Below, piece by piece: positions 18,401 to 26,868 of a DNA stretch of 64,000 nt. The stretch is from DATGPD01 sp041398565 (GTDB lineage: Bacteria; Planctomycetota; UBA1135; UBA2386), in assembly GCA_041398565.1 (NCBI GenBank), contig JAWKUN010000002.1:1240001-1304000 (forward strand), given 5' to 3'. A program made the position numbers and the translations under genes. A model generated the notes under the pieces. The model was not told the DNA's origin. It did no database searches and worked only from the letters and a program-made list of their open reading frames with translations. Position 1 is the stretch's first letter, and each line of letters starts with the position of its first letter.

Positions 18401-19527
18401 TTCTGCTGGAAGGGAATCGCCGCACGGGCAAGACGTCAATCCTCCGTCAGCTCCAGAAGCCCGATGCGCTGTCAGGGTGGATCGCCGTTTACTGCTCCTT
18501 CCAGGACGCAGAGGGTGACGAGTCGAGAGCCGGAATCTCGACCCGCAACGTCTATCGCCTCATGGCCCGTACGCTGGGCTGGTCACTCTATGATGCAGGG
18601 GTCCGAACGTGGTTTCCGGGAGAGCCTGCGCCCGAATCGAAACGTCCGTTCAAAGTCGAATTCCGTAAAGCGCTCGACCAGGCGTTCAAGAGCGAGCATC
18701 CGTTCGAGGTCTTGGAAGAATACCTCGCCGCCGCGCTCGCCGCCGCCAAGCCGAGGCGAGTGCTACTCATGCTTGACGAGTTCGACAAGCTCCAGGAGGG
18801 CATCGACTCAGGCGTTACGAGTCCTCAGGTCCCGGAGAACATCAGGCACATTCTCCAGCATCACGAGGGTGTCTCTGCCATTCTCACCGGCTCTCGTCGT
18901 CTGAAGCGGCTCCGCGAGGAATACTGGTCGGCGCTCTTTGGCCTCGGTTACCGGCTGGGGATCAGCGCGCTGCCGTTGGAAGACGCCCAGCGTCTTGTGT
19001 CCGAACCTGTCGCCTCGCGGCTGCGCTATCTTCCGATGGCACGCGACCGGCTCGTTGACATCTGCGCGCGTCAACCCTTCCTGGTCCAGTCGCTCTGCAA
19101 CCGGGTGTTCGAGCGTGCGGCCGAGTCCGGGGATCGCACCGTCACGATAGCCAACGTCGACGAGGCGGCGACGGAGATGGTGCGCGATAACGAGCACTTT
19201 CGGACCCTGTGGGACTACGCGCAGACCCATCGACGGAGGCTGCTGCTCGCTCTCTGCGAACGACTCGCGCACGAACCTGATGCCGTGAATCTGGAGTTGC
19301 TTTCCACAAAGCTCGAGTCGCTGGGCGTCCAGGTTGCGAAGGAGAGCGAACTCGGCGACGACCTCGAGTACCTGCGCGAACTGGAGCTGGTCGAGTTGGA
19401 CAAGAGCTACCGTGGCGGCACATACCGGGTCGCGGTCCCGTTGCTCGGAATGTGGATTCGGACGTCCATCGACTTCGATGATGCCGTTGCGCGAGCGCGG
19501 GAAGAAGCCCAGGGGGAACATCCATGA
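15430..19527 (+). CDS. Fused pseudo-methyltransferase / specificity half-domain / AAA ATPase
   Basis: 1365 residues. Residues ~1-395 are HsdM-like with AdoMet motif YDPCFG (Y194-G199), but the catalytic motif reads A283-P-P-W286 where active N6-adenine methylases have N/D/S-P-P-Y/F/W, so catalysis is doubtful. Residues ~397-452 are a Gly/Asp/Ser-rich linker. Residues ~520-690 are one HsdS-type recognition half-domain ending in a KMKVPVPP segment. A helical region and a beta-sandwich-like segment follow, then an ATPase from ~950: Walker A GNRRTGKTS (995-1003), Walker B LLMLDEFD (D1116, E1117), sensor LTGSRR, and a winged-helix-like tail. This could be a DNA-reading scaffold that signals through an ATPase rather than a modifying enzyme. 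It overlaps the next gene by 4 nt. Confidence 0.85.
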   Translation: MSAHRYRNGRSPETNAAPLLERALPLVLGRGSSVDELVAPLAGMLILRWVAFAEAEREAVAAFDEKQFESFLPQGLQQQAWVRGTIRDHIDSDLGTLEINRLGGATGRLVASVAQTLAHTRSKNAELFDLLVVWVTSLDVSEIGGRQRAATEFDEVLLRALAAQGRLGGEYTTPPRVVELMVGLAAPQPGDRVYDPCFGVASLLVEAAHRMRRTVVTADPTRWRDVQSNGIFGVEINRSAYLVGLCRVLLAGIDSPGLELGDALERPLPRNRAVEGFDVILAAPPWGGRAADAHFRHFPVPTGGTENLFLQHVMANLRPGGRAVIALPEGALFRTGPDRQVRKSLLEEFRVDGVVSLPPGAFAPCTGIPSSLVVFRRDTPRSDVRFVQIPPKAWDAGDGDGFGDGDGHGFGSGSGSGAGDGTGYGDGSGSGLGHGDGFGVPDGSGYGDGRSVQRRRTSGVLRKVAAVLRHDAALPADGMEHGIDAWSVPVRSLAARDFELLAKRTGAEELETTLERLAATDADLKIVTLDQVAKVFQGVSYDRKLTTERRSSDVLAALVRVGDISESKVKQPSLFFTREADSRVRDEHRLGPGDMLITTSGTVGKIGVIEDGNELVGALATKSLVVIRPSDGATPAFIAALLRSPSYQEWFAGHARGSTIQHLSVRTLRKMKVPVPPVQIQEAVLRHLSSGGDALALLLRFTSGGTSDPIAAWLERPPVVAAISGKVDANDPAKTLAALGKELLQLRALRNRAAHADAPEVPVSLTAWLLAAVEVGAVLDGVDGIPEGAPRLAALELARAKLATAHRGTSDEDSPLANRVQAFVSSLERLVERAAQAMLGSGEIQLRTTPNELAVGVPTEVQLELVNASNMALRRIEITTAPDVGGGTSGYVAEGATASVPLTVKALDAADSFKIGVRWAGVRLDGASIRGQRTIELLVKSTRDDVLAGDLGASPYIVGNPVDREEMFFGRSDVVDRIKRQLGSATNANVILLEGNRRTGKTSILRQLQKPDALSGWIAVYCSFQDAEGDESRAGISTRNVYRLMARTLGWSLYDAGVRTWFPGEPAPESKRPFKVEFRKALDQAFKSEHPFEVLEEYLAAALAAAKPRRVLLMLDEFDKLQEGIDSGVTSPQVPENIRHILQHHEGVSAILTGSRRLKRLREEYWSALFGLGYRLGISALPLEDAQRLVSEPVASRLRYLPMARDRLVDICARQPFLVQSLCNRVFERAAESGDRTVTIANVDEAATEMVRDNEHFRTLWDYAQTHRRRLLLALCERLAHEPDAVNLELLSTKLESLGVQVAKESELGDDLEYLRELELVELDKSYRGGTYRVAVPLLGMWIRTSIDFDDAVARAREEAQGEHP
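16618..16785 (+). repeat. Gly-Asp/Gly-Ser coding repeat tract
   Basis: About 56 codons made almost only of glycine alternating with aspartate, serine, phenylalanine, tyrosine or histidine, built from imperfect GGCGACGG-like units. It separates the methylase-like and specificity domains of the fusion protein and is probably a flexible linker. The repeated units could change length by slippage or recombination without losing frame when units are multiples of 3 bp. Confidence 0.75.
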
Positions 19528-21191
19528 GCCATCCCTACCAAGTGCTGGGCACATCGATACCCGAGCTGCTCGCACGCCGTCGGCTTACCGAACAGCTCGA
19601 GCGGCACCTTCTGAAGCCATCGCCGGATCACGTTCAGGTCGTTGGTCCCACCTTATTTGGCAAGTCCGTCCTCCTGCACGGACTCGCTACGCGCCTCGAG
19701 GCGGCTGACAATCACTTCGTCTCCGCTGCCTACGTAGATCTCCGTCACGCGCCGCCGACCGACGACGCAGCCTTTCGTCGACGATTCGCGGAGGTGGTCA
19801 AGAGGACGGTCGCCGCGGCGAAACCGGACGTCGCGGAGTACATCGACCTCGATGACGAGGGCATCCACGAACTCCTCGATCTGGCCTTCCAAGAACTGGA
19901 GCAGCAAGGCGCCCGAATTCTCGTGGTTCTCGATGGCTTCGATCACGTGCTGGCCGGCACAGGGATTACGCGCAACCTCTGGGACCAGCTTCGCTCTCTC
20001 GCCCAGAAGCCGAGCCTGCGTCTCGTCACTGGAAGCCGCCAGCCCCTCCGCGAGCTGTGCAAGACGGAAGAGTCACGCACGTCGGACTTCTGGGAGATCT
20101 TCTACGACACTCCAGTGGTAGTTGGCCCATTCGCGGAAGACGACTGGGACGACCTGCTGGCTCCGCTCACTGGCAGCTGCGTGACGGTAGACGGCTCCGG
20201 CCGCAAGGAGCTCATCAACTGGTCTGGCGGCGTACCCGTTCTGGCTGCCTCGCTGCTTGAGCGCCTCGCGACCGCCGCCCGCAACGGCAGCGCCATCTCG
20301 AAGGCCGAGATCGACAAGACCGCCGTGGACATGCTCGAGCAGCCGCCGGCCCACCTCGAGCAACTCTGGGATGACTGCGACTTCGAGCTGCGGGCTGACG
20401 TGGCCGCCCTCGCAGAGAAGGAGAGCGACGGCATTCTTCTGTCCGAGTTCTCCACCCAACGACAGCGAGCTCTTCTGGGCCGCGGCTACGGGGTCGCGTC
20501 CGGCAATCGCATGCGACCCGGCTGCCGGCTGATGGCGCGGTATGCCCTGCAACAAGGGCCAGCAGTCGCCGACCTGAACAGGCTCTTCGGTTCCCGATCG
20601 AGCTTTGAAGACAACGTGCGTGGAGTTCTAGAGATGCGTCTTGCGCAGGTAGCGGTCAGCGGAGGAGACCAAGAGATGCTCGGCTACCTGAAGAGCGCGG
20701 TGCGTGATCTCGAGCCGAATCCAGAACTGGCATTGAAATGGGTTCGCAGCATCGCGAGTCGTGCCATGGCGGTCATATGGGATCTGGAGCTCGAGCCGGG
20801 CAGGAAGATACCTGATGCCTGGATCAAGGACTGGCAACACTCGGGAGAGAGCCTTGCCTGGTTGGACAGCGACCGGAACTTGCCGCGCCGGCAAGGCGCG
20901 CAGTGCAATGTGCTGCGACTCATGACGGGGACCGAGCGAGTGGCGCGCAGCGCACGTGTCGTGACAAAGCGAACGACCTTGCTCATCGATGCACTGCAGT
21001 CAGTAGGCGACTTCGGTCAGCACCGTGAAGACTATCCGGAATGCACGGTGAACGTTGGCTTTGCATCAGCCGTCGTGTTCAGCGCCATCGAGCTGATGGA
21101 GTCGATGAATCTCGACCGAGATGCTGTAACGCGCGGTCGAGAACAACAGGTCGTCGGCGGCCTGAGGAGCGATCGTGGCGAAGAAGACTGA
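19524..21191 (+). CDS. AAA/STAND-type ATPase of the restriction-linked operon
   Basis: 555 residues, start codon overlapping the previous stop (ATGA). An N-terminal P-loop ATPase: Walker A VVGPTLFGKSVL near residues 39-50, Walker B ILVVLDGFDHV near 130-140, sensor LVTGSRQPL near 170. It resembles the ATPase part of the preceding fusion protein and the two may pair. The C-terminal ~300 residues are helical with no motif I can name. It has no separate promoter. Confidence 0.72.
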   Translation: MSHPYQVLGTSIPELLARRRLTEQLERHLLKPSPDHVQVVGPTLFGKSVLLHGLATRLEAADNHFVSAAYVDLRHAPPTDDAAFRRRFAEVVKRTVAAAKPDVAEYIDLDDEGIHELLDLAFQELEQQGARILVVLDGFDHVLAGTGITRNLWDQLRSLAQKPSLRLVTGSRQPLRELCKTEESRTSDFWEIFYDTPVVVGPFAEDDWDDLLAPLTGSCVTVDGSGRKELINWSGGVPVLAASLLERLATAARNGSAISKAEIDKTAVDMLEQPPAHLEQLWDDCDFELRADVAALAEKESDGILLSEFSTQRQRALLGRGYGVASGNRMRPGCRLMARYALQQGPAVADLNRLFGSRSSFEDNVRGVLEMRLAQVAVSGGDQEMLGYLKSAVRDLEPNPELALKWVRSIASRAMAVIWDLELEPGRKIPDAWIKDWQHSGESLAWLDSDRNLPRRQGAQCNVLRLMTGTERVARSARVVTKRTTLLIDALQSVGDFGQHREDYPECTVNVGFASAVVFSAIELMESMNLDRDAVTRGREQQVVGGLRSDRGEED

Positions 21192-21756
21192 GTTGACGAA
21201 GCGGGAAGTCGTGGTGGTCGCACTGCATCTGCTTGGAGGCGCGACCCGTGGCATCGACACCGAGCACGTCGCGATGAAGGCATTCGAGCTCGCTCCGGGG
21301 ATGTTTAGCTGGAAGCACTTCGCGGATCAGGTCGACAAGGACTTGGTCCGCGTTCTGCTGTTCGATGCGCGGAAGTCGGAGTTTGGAGCTCACGTCACGG
21401 GGCGAGTGTCTCAGGGCTGGATGCTGACGGAGGCCGGGTGCGAGTTCGCCGAAGCAGCCGCGAAGCGTTTGGGGGGCGGTGCGGTGCAGCAGCGGCGGCA
21501 GTCACGGGAGGACGCACGTCGAGTCGCGCAGGAGCGGCAGCGTCTTGAGTCCACTGATGCCTACCAGAAGGTTCGAACTGGGCACGCGGAACAGGTTTCT
21601 GAGCGAGAGGCGGAAGTGTTTTTTCGCCTCAACGCCTACATCACCGGCGAGAGTCGCGACCGAAAACTAGATCAGATCGCGAACATGTTCGCTGATGACG
21701 ATGAGCTGAGCCGAGTCATTCGGATCGTGAGAGAGAGGGTGCCAAGTCATGGCTAA
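21175..21756 (+). CDS. Small winged-helix-like protein of the operon
   Basis: 193 residues, GTG start inside the end of the ATPase gene (17-nt overlap). Residues ~8-100 look like a winged helix: a REVVVVALHLLGG helix, an acidic helix, FSWKHFADQVDKDLVRVLL, then a wing ending in GWMLTEAGCEFA. The remainder is a charged helix and a small C-terminal helical unit. It likely binds DNA or bridges partners. I do not recognise a named family. It overlaps the MORC gene by 8 nt, a sign of a fixed complex. Confidence 0.6.
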   Translation: MAKKTELTKREVVVVALHLLGGATRGIDTEHVAMKAFELAPGMFSWKHFADQVDKDLVRVLLFDARKSEFGAHVTGRVSQGWMLTEAGCEFAEAAAKRLGGGAVQQRRQSREDARRVAQERQRLESTDAYQKVRTGHAEQVSEREAEVFFRLNAYITGESRDRKLDQIANMFADDDELSRVIRIVRERVPSHG

Positions 21757-23398
21757 GGAAGAGCTGCGCGTCAGGAGCCACGTTGGCCGCGATCTCATGC
21801 AGAGTGCGGGGCTCTTCCGGGCCGCCCGAACGGTGGTCTGGGAGTACGTGAGCAACGGCCTGCAATACGTCGATCCTGGAGTTAGTCCGACCGTCCACGT
21901 CAAGTTGGACCAGGCAAGGAAGAGAATCGTCGTCCGCGACAACGGTCGCGGCATGGACTGGACGGGGTTGCAGAACTTCTTCGTCATGCACGGCGAGAAC
22001 GAGGATCGTCGCGCGGGGCGCCCAGGGCGAGGCATGTTCGGAACAGGCAAGTCCGCAGCCTTCGGCATCGCGGACGAGCTCACCATCACCACCGTTCGCG
22101 GTGGGAAGCGATCGAAGGTCAAGCTGACGCGGCAGCGCATCGAATCGGCCCAAGACGGAAGCCCCATCGAGCCGGAGGTGTTGGAACGCGAGGTGCCGAC
22201 TGACGAGAGCAACGGGACCGTCGTGGAAATCGATCACATCCACCTCCGTCGCCTGGATCGGTCTGGAGTGACGCAGTTCATCGAGCGTCACCTGTCGCGT
22301 TGGCCGCGTGACGTCTCGGTCACGGTAAACAACCACGAGTGCGAGTACGCCGAGCCACCGGTCCTGAATCGTCACGTGTTCAAGCCGGAGGGCGCGTTGC
22401 GGGACACGCTGGGAGACGTCGAATTGGTGGTCAAAGTGGCCCCGACACCTCTGGACGACGATACGAGGGGCGTCTCTGTGCTTTCGAATGGCGTGTGGCA
22501 CGAGGCAACGCTGGGAACAGTCGAGGGCAAGGAGATGGCCGCTCACCTCTTCGGTGAAGTCGATGTCCCTGCTCTGGATGCGGATACGTCGCCAGTGCGA
22601 CCCTTCGACGTCAGTCGGTCCATGTCGCTCAACCCGGAGAACCCGGTGGTGCAGGCGATCCACGCGTTTGTCAGCATCAACTTGGAGAGCGTTCGCCGTC
22701 AGCTCGTGGCGAGTGAGCGGGACCGACGGAAGACCGAAGAGGCGAAGCGGCTTGCCCGGACCGCGAGTGAGATCGCGAACGTCTTGAACGATGATTTTCT
22801 TCAGTTCAAGGAGAGACTCAAGCGGGTGCGCGCTGCGGCGTCCGGAGCTGTTGACGTTGGAGAGAGCGAGTCGGCGTCGGCCGGCGACGACGATCTGGTG
22901 TTCGGAAGTGACGAACCGGCCGTCGCGGATTCGGAATCAGGGGCACCTGGACCGGGTGATGGCGAGTCGAAGGGTGGCGATGGCTCTCCGAGCAAGGCGC
23001 CTGCGTTGCGGGAGGGCGGGGAGAAGGACCCGAAGGAAGGGCAGCGAGTGGGTGCCGCTGAGGGGCAGCGACGCCGTCCGAAGGGTGGTTTCAGTGTTGA
23101 GTTCATGCACCTCGGCGATCAACACCGTGCCGTCTACGTTGCAGAGTCTCGGGCGATCAACGTGAACCTCGATCACCCACAGGTGAAATCCGCGCTGGGC
23201 GGGGGGAACGTAGAGGACCCGACCTTCAAGCGGCTTGCGTACGAGGTTGCGTTCACCGAGTACGCGGTCGCGATCCACATGGAGATGGCGATGAACAGCC
23301 AGTACATCGACATGACCGACCCAATCGTCGACGTTCGCGACACGATCGATCGTATTTCTCGGCGCACAGCGGCGCTTTACGAACGAGCGTCGGACTAG
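21749..23398 (+). CDS. MORC/Hsp90-type GHKL ATPase of a restriction-linked system
   Basis: 549 residues. The GHKL nucleotide pocket is complete: WEYVSNGLQY with E32 and N36, D64-x-G66-x-G68 in VRDNGRGM, and the lid GRGMFGTGKSA (93-103). Residues ~130-330 are the transducer-like second domain. A Gly/Ser/Glu-rich linker (~370-440) leads to a C-terminal domain. MutL/Hsp90-related MORC-like ATPases in bacterial restriction-modification operons are documented by comparative genomics (Iyer, Abhiman and Aravind). Such ATPases dimerise on ATP and may clamp DNA. The gene lies between the winged-helix gene (8-nt overlap) and the alpha-CTD/sigma-4 gene (21-nt gap). Confidence 0.86.
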   Translation: MAKEELRVRSHVGRDLMQSAGLFRAARTVVWEYVSNGLQYVDPGVSPTVHVKLDQARKRIVVRDNGRGMDWTGLQNFFVMHGENEDRRAGRPGRGMFGTGKSAAFGIADELTITTVRGGKRSKVKLTRQRIESAQDGSPIEPEVLEREVPTDESNGTVVEIDHIHLRRLDRSGVTQFIERHLSRWPRDVSVTVNNHECEYAEPPVLNRHVFKPEGALRDTLGDVELVVKVAPTPLDDDTRGVSVLSNGVWHEATLGTVEGKEMAAHLFGEVDVPALDADTSPVRPFDVSRSMSLNPENPVVQAIHAFVSINLESVRRQLVASERDRRKTEEAKRLARTASEIANVLNDDFLQFKERLKRVRAAASGAVDVGESESASAGDDDLVFGSDEPAVADSESGAPGPGDGESKGGDGSPSKAPALREGGEKDPKEGQRVGAAEGQRRRPKGGFSVEFMHLGDQHRAVYVAESRAINVNLDHPQVKSALGGGNVEDPTFKRLAYEVAFTEYAVAIHMEMAMNSQYIDMTDPIVDVRDTIDRISRRTAALYERASD

Positions 23399-23419
23399 GA
23401 TTGGGGATAGTGTCCGCGA

Positions 23420-25585
23420 GTGGAAGAGGTTCCGAAGGATCTACTACGACCGTTGGAGGAGCTGGATCTCCCGGTCCGTGCCATCAAGGGGCTGAAGGAG
23501 CTCGGCGCGACGTGTCTCTGGGATGCGACCGGTCTCGAGCCGGATGAGCTGCTGTCGCTGCGGAACTTCGGGGCGACGACTCTGGACAAGCTCAATTCCT
23601 GGCTCGCTGCCTACGGCGCTCGGGTTGGATCGCGAACCAGCGCAGGACGTCGAGCTGCAAATCCGCGCGATCCCGACGCTCCGATTGTCTTCACCGAGTT
23701 GTCGAAGAGGCTTCGGGACTTCCTTTGCTCGGAGGGATTCCAGACCTGGCGCGAAGCGGCGGAGCTGACGTCCGCAGTGGCCTTGGCCAGGCCCAACCTC
23801 GGCGCGGGGACGCTTGATCAGCTGCGTGCGCAGCTCGCGCTCCGCGGACTCCGTCTTCGGGACGAACGGCTCGACGACTCAGTCCCAGAAGGCGCGGCGG
23901 ACATAGAGGTCGGTCGCCTTGGGCTGTCGACGAGGCTGCGGACGCTATTGCTCCGTCTCGGTGTTCGGACGTTGGAGGAGGCGGCGCGCTACTCTCGCAC
24001 TGAGCTTCTGGAACACCCGAACGTTGGCGCTACCACACTTGCGGAGCTCGAGAATCGACTCAGGGAACACGGCCTACATCTTCACGTTGGTCACGACGCC
24101 CACGCGTCGGCAGTTGGAAAGCCGCTCTCTGCGACCGCCGCCAAGCTGAATCCTGAGCAGGCACTTGGGCGCCTAGCAGAGGAGATCTGCTCCCAGCCCT
24201 CGGGCAAGCGAGCCCTCGAGATTCTCGCGGCGTTGGTCGGGTGGGATGGCAAGGGGCCAAAGACGCTCGACGCCGTCGGGCAAGCGTTCGGCGTGACCCG
24301 GGAACGAGTTCGTCAGATTGCAGCGAAGGCGGTCAAGAGCCTGAACGCCCGATCCATCTTTCGGGATCGGTTGATGCAAGCGCTTCGAATGCTCGCGACC
24401 GTAGCTCCATGCTCCGTGCGGGAGGCGAGCATCGCGCTGCAGGGTGAGGGGCTGATCGAAGAGAAGGTGGATGCTGGGGTAGTCCTGGAACTCGCGGATC
24501 GACTTCAGCTGTCGTCTGACGTCCTGGCGCTAGAGATTGGAACTTCCAAACTCATCGTGCGGTCGTCTGACGCGGAGTCGATCAAGAAGGTCGTATCGTC
24601 TGTGCCGCGCCAGGTAGACCACTGGGGTGCTATAGCGATGGAGGACCTCATTCAGGATCAGAGTGCAAACAACGCATCGCTGACGATCCCACCGGAAGCG
24701 CTCACACAGGTCGTGTCCGGTCTGCCAGGATTTGAATGGCTGGACTCGGACGGGCAGTGGTTCTGGATCAAGGGGCGATCCCGAAATCGCGTTGTGAATC
24801 GCATCCGCAAGATCCTGTCCGTGACCGACACTTTGAGTCTTCGAGAGCTGCGTGCCGGAGTCGCAAGAGATCACTGTATGGAGGGCTTCGCGCCGCCCCG
24901 GCACGTGCTGGCCAAGATGTGCGAGAGCCTCCCCTTCGCGGAGGTCGAGGGCGCGATCGTGAGGAGAGCGAAGGCGATCTCTCGATCAGTTCTGGGAGAA
25001 GCAGAGCGGAAACTCGTGGAGATACTCGAAGCCAACGGTGGTTGCATGGCCACGGACGATGTCGAAGCGGCGGCGCAGCGAGCGGGCGTTGGAGATCCGT
25101 CGATTTGGCGTCAGCTGACGTATTCGTCGACGATCACAAGACCCGCCCCAGGAACCTACGCACTCAGGGGGGCTATCCTGGATCCCTCGCAAGTTGTCCC
25201 TCCGGCGCGGCGCGATCCCACGAAACGCCGCGTGGTTGACAGTGGATGGACGTCGGAGGGCCATCCCTGGGTTGCGATGGAGGTGTCGCGAGCATCTCTT
25301 CGCCGAGGCATTGTCACCGTGCCCGCCTCGCTGAAGCGCTTCGTTCAGGGAAAGTGGGATGTGAAGCTGCGCGACGGCCGGAGCGTCGGTGAGCTGACCG
25401 TGAACGTGCAATCGGCGTGGGGGTTGCGTGCGGCGTTCGTGCGACGTGGCATCGACGAGGGCGACGTGGTGATACTCGAGTGGGATACGTCCACGAGGCG
25501 CGTGTTGCTCGTCCTGGGTTCCGACGAGGCTCTCCTTGCTTACCAAGAAGGGCGGGCGAGTTTTTGGTCTGGTCCTGACTCTTGA
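23420..25585 (+). CDS. Protein with three RNA polymerase alpha-CTD-like repeats and a sigma region 4-like HTH
   Basis: 721 residues, GTG start. Three units near residues 8-66, 92-149 and 165-225 share the alpha-CTD pattern: a short helix, a 'G...LWDA' or 'GVRTLEEA' turn, a helix, then LRNFGATTLDKL, PNLGAGTLDQL or PNVGATTLAEL. This is the helix-hairpin-helix signature of the polymerase alpha C-terminal domain. Near residues 280-308 lies AFGVTRERVRQIAAKAV, a classic sigma-70 region 4 recognition HTH. The rest is helical and ends in a small beta-rich domain (~640-705). It could mimic polymerase-promoter contacts to redirect transcription or sense phage takeover of RNA polymerase. It ends the nine-gene operon. 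Confidence 0.82.
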   Translation: MEEVPKDLLRPLEELDLPVRAIKGLKELGATCLWDATGLEPDELLSLRNFGATTLDKLNSWLAAYGARVGSRTSAGRRAANPRDPDAPIVFTELSKRLRDFLCSEGFQTWREAAELTSAVALARPNLGAGTLDQLRAQLALRGLRLRDERLDDSVPEGAADIEVGRLGLSTRLRTLLLRLGVRTLEEAARYSRTELLEHPNVGATTLAELENRLREHGLHLHVGHDAHASAVGKPLSATAAKLNPEQALGRLAEEICSQPSGKRALEILAALVGWDGKGPKTLDAVGQAFGVTRERVRQIAAKAVKSLNARSIFRDRLMQALRMLATVAPCSVREASIALQGEGLIEEKVDAGVVLELADRLQLSSDVLALEIGTSKLIVRSSDAESIKKVVSSVPRQVDHWGAIAMEDLIQDQSANNASLTIPPEALTQVVSGLPGFEWLDSDGQWFWIKGRSRNRVVNRIRKILSVTDTLSLRELRAGVARDHCMEGFAPPRHVLAKMCESLPFAEVEGAIVRRAKAISRSVLGEAERKLVEILEANGGCMATDDVEAAAQRAGVGDPSIWRQLTYSSTITRPAPGTYALRGAILDPSQVVPPARRDPTKRRVVDSGWTSEGHPWVAMEVSRASLRRGIVTVPASLKRFVQGKWDVKLRDGRSVGELTVNVQSAWGLRAAFVRRGIDEGDVVILEWDTSTRRVLLVLGSDEALLAYQEGRASFWSGPDS

Positions 25586-25606
25586 TGGGTGAGCGACAAC
25601 GGGGCA

Positions 25607-26533
25607 TCAGGGATGACGTGTGCCGAACCTACCTTTCCAACCGATCGCCGGGCGTTCCGGCGTACCCGCGGCGCGGCCGGACTCGAGCAAGTAGTCCGCC
25701 GCCCGTTGCGCCAAAGACGATGCGTAGAACAGCGCCCGCTTGTCGTCCTTGAAGGCGGTCAGCCAGCTCGCGAGGTACTCCGGGTGGCGGAGTTCTCCGT
25801 CTACACCAAGGGCTGCGCACAAGAACGCGGATCCCATCTCCGCGACCAGTTCCTCCGCCGCGTAGCTGAGCGATCCGAACCGATTCGACACGTCGCGGTC
25901 GAGCCGCGACTTGTGCCCGGTCCAGTGCGTCAGCTCGTGGAGCATCGTGCTCCAATAGTGCTCTTCGGACTCGAAGGCCTCGAGCATCGGCATCTGGATG
26001 CGGTCGAACGCCGGTGAGTAGCAGGCCATGTCGCCGCCGTGGCTCACGTTGGCGCCGGTCGCCGCGACGAGCCGAGCGAGCTTGGTGTTGCGCGGCTCTG
26101 CGTCGTCGGACGTTGGCTCGGAAGCCACATCCGCGATGCCCTCGCACTGCGTGGCGTTGAACACCGGGTAGGCCCGCAACAGCGGGATCTTCTTCTCTCG
26201 CTGCTCACCTGTCTTCGCGTCTTCATCCCGCACGGTCAGGTCGCGCCAGAAGCTGACCAAGGTCGCCTTCTCGCCCTTCCGGACGTGGGCGCCGAGCAGC
26301 TTGGTCTGACGGAACGTGAACCACCGCGGATCCTGGAACCCGCGGGCAGGCGCGGTCACGACCAGGATCCAGACGTTGACGCCGCGGTAGGCACGGCTGG
26401 TGTAGCCGTTTCGGGGGAGACCCCCGGCCACGCCGCCCATGGACTTCCACGGGCGCACCCAGGGCGCCACGCCCTTCTCGAGTTCGGCCACGATCAGATC
26501 GGTGACCTGCTGGTAGAGATCGACTCTCGCCAT
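25607..26533 (-). CDS. ardC: ArdC-like antirestriction protein (ssDNA-binding domain plus zinc metallopeptidase)
   Basis: 308 residues from the ATG at 26533, preceded by a perfect AAGGAGG at about 7 nt. The N-terminal ArdC ssDNA-binding domain has VAPWVRPWK, then RNGYTSRAYRGVN and RWFTFRQ. The C-terminal zincin domain has H199-E-L-T-H203 followed by AAEELVAEMGSAFLC. Plasmid ArdC proteins bind incoming single-stranded DNA and protect it from host restriction. It faces the end of the restriction operon tail to tail (21-nt gap) and begins the plasmid-like segment. Confidence 0.92.
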   Translation of the reverse strand: MARVDLYQQVTDLIVAELEKGVAPWVRPWKSMGGVAGGLPRNGYTSRAYRGVNVWILVVTAPARGFQDPRWFTFRQTKLLGAHVRKGEKATLVSFWRDLTVRDEDAKTGEQREKKIPLLRAYPVFNATQCEGIADVASEPTSDDAEPRNTKLARLVAATGANVSHGGDMACYSPAFDRIQMPMLEAFESEEHYWSTMLHELTHWTGHKSRLDRDVSNRFGSLSYAAEELVAEMGSAFLCAALGVDGELRHPEYLASWLTAFKDDKRALFYASSLAQRAADYLLESGRAAGTPERPAIGWKGRFGTRHP

Positions 26534-26868
26534 CGCACATCCTCCTTGAGGAAGAACCTTGTTGTGAGCGGCCCCGTTGCCGGCTCGTGCGATGGAGTCC
26601 GCGCTTGCGCGCGGTCCGTCTGTCGTGGTTATGGCGGCGAAGTCACCGTGGGTTGCATTGCGCGGTCGGTGACGAAGCGATCGCAGGCGCGTTTCTCGCG
26701 AAGGCGGACGCTCACGAGATCGAACGACGGGTCGTCCGGGTCCGCATGCCGCGCGCCCGGCGCCGCGCGTGCTCGCGCGACAGGAGCCCGTCCATGGAAC
26801 ACCCCGGTGCCTCGAGCCCATCGCCGTCGATGCGAGGTCGCCTCGCTCGGTCTCTCACCTGCCCGGTG

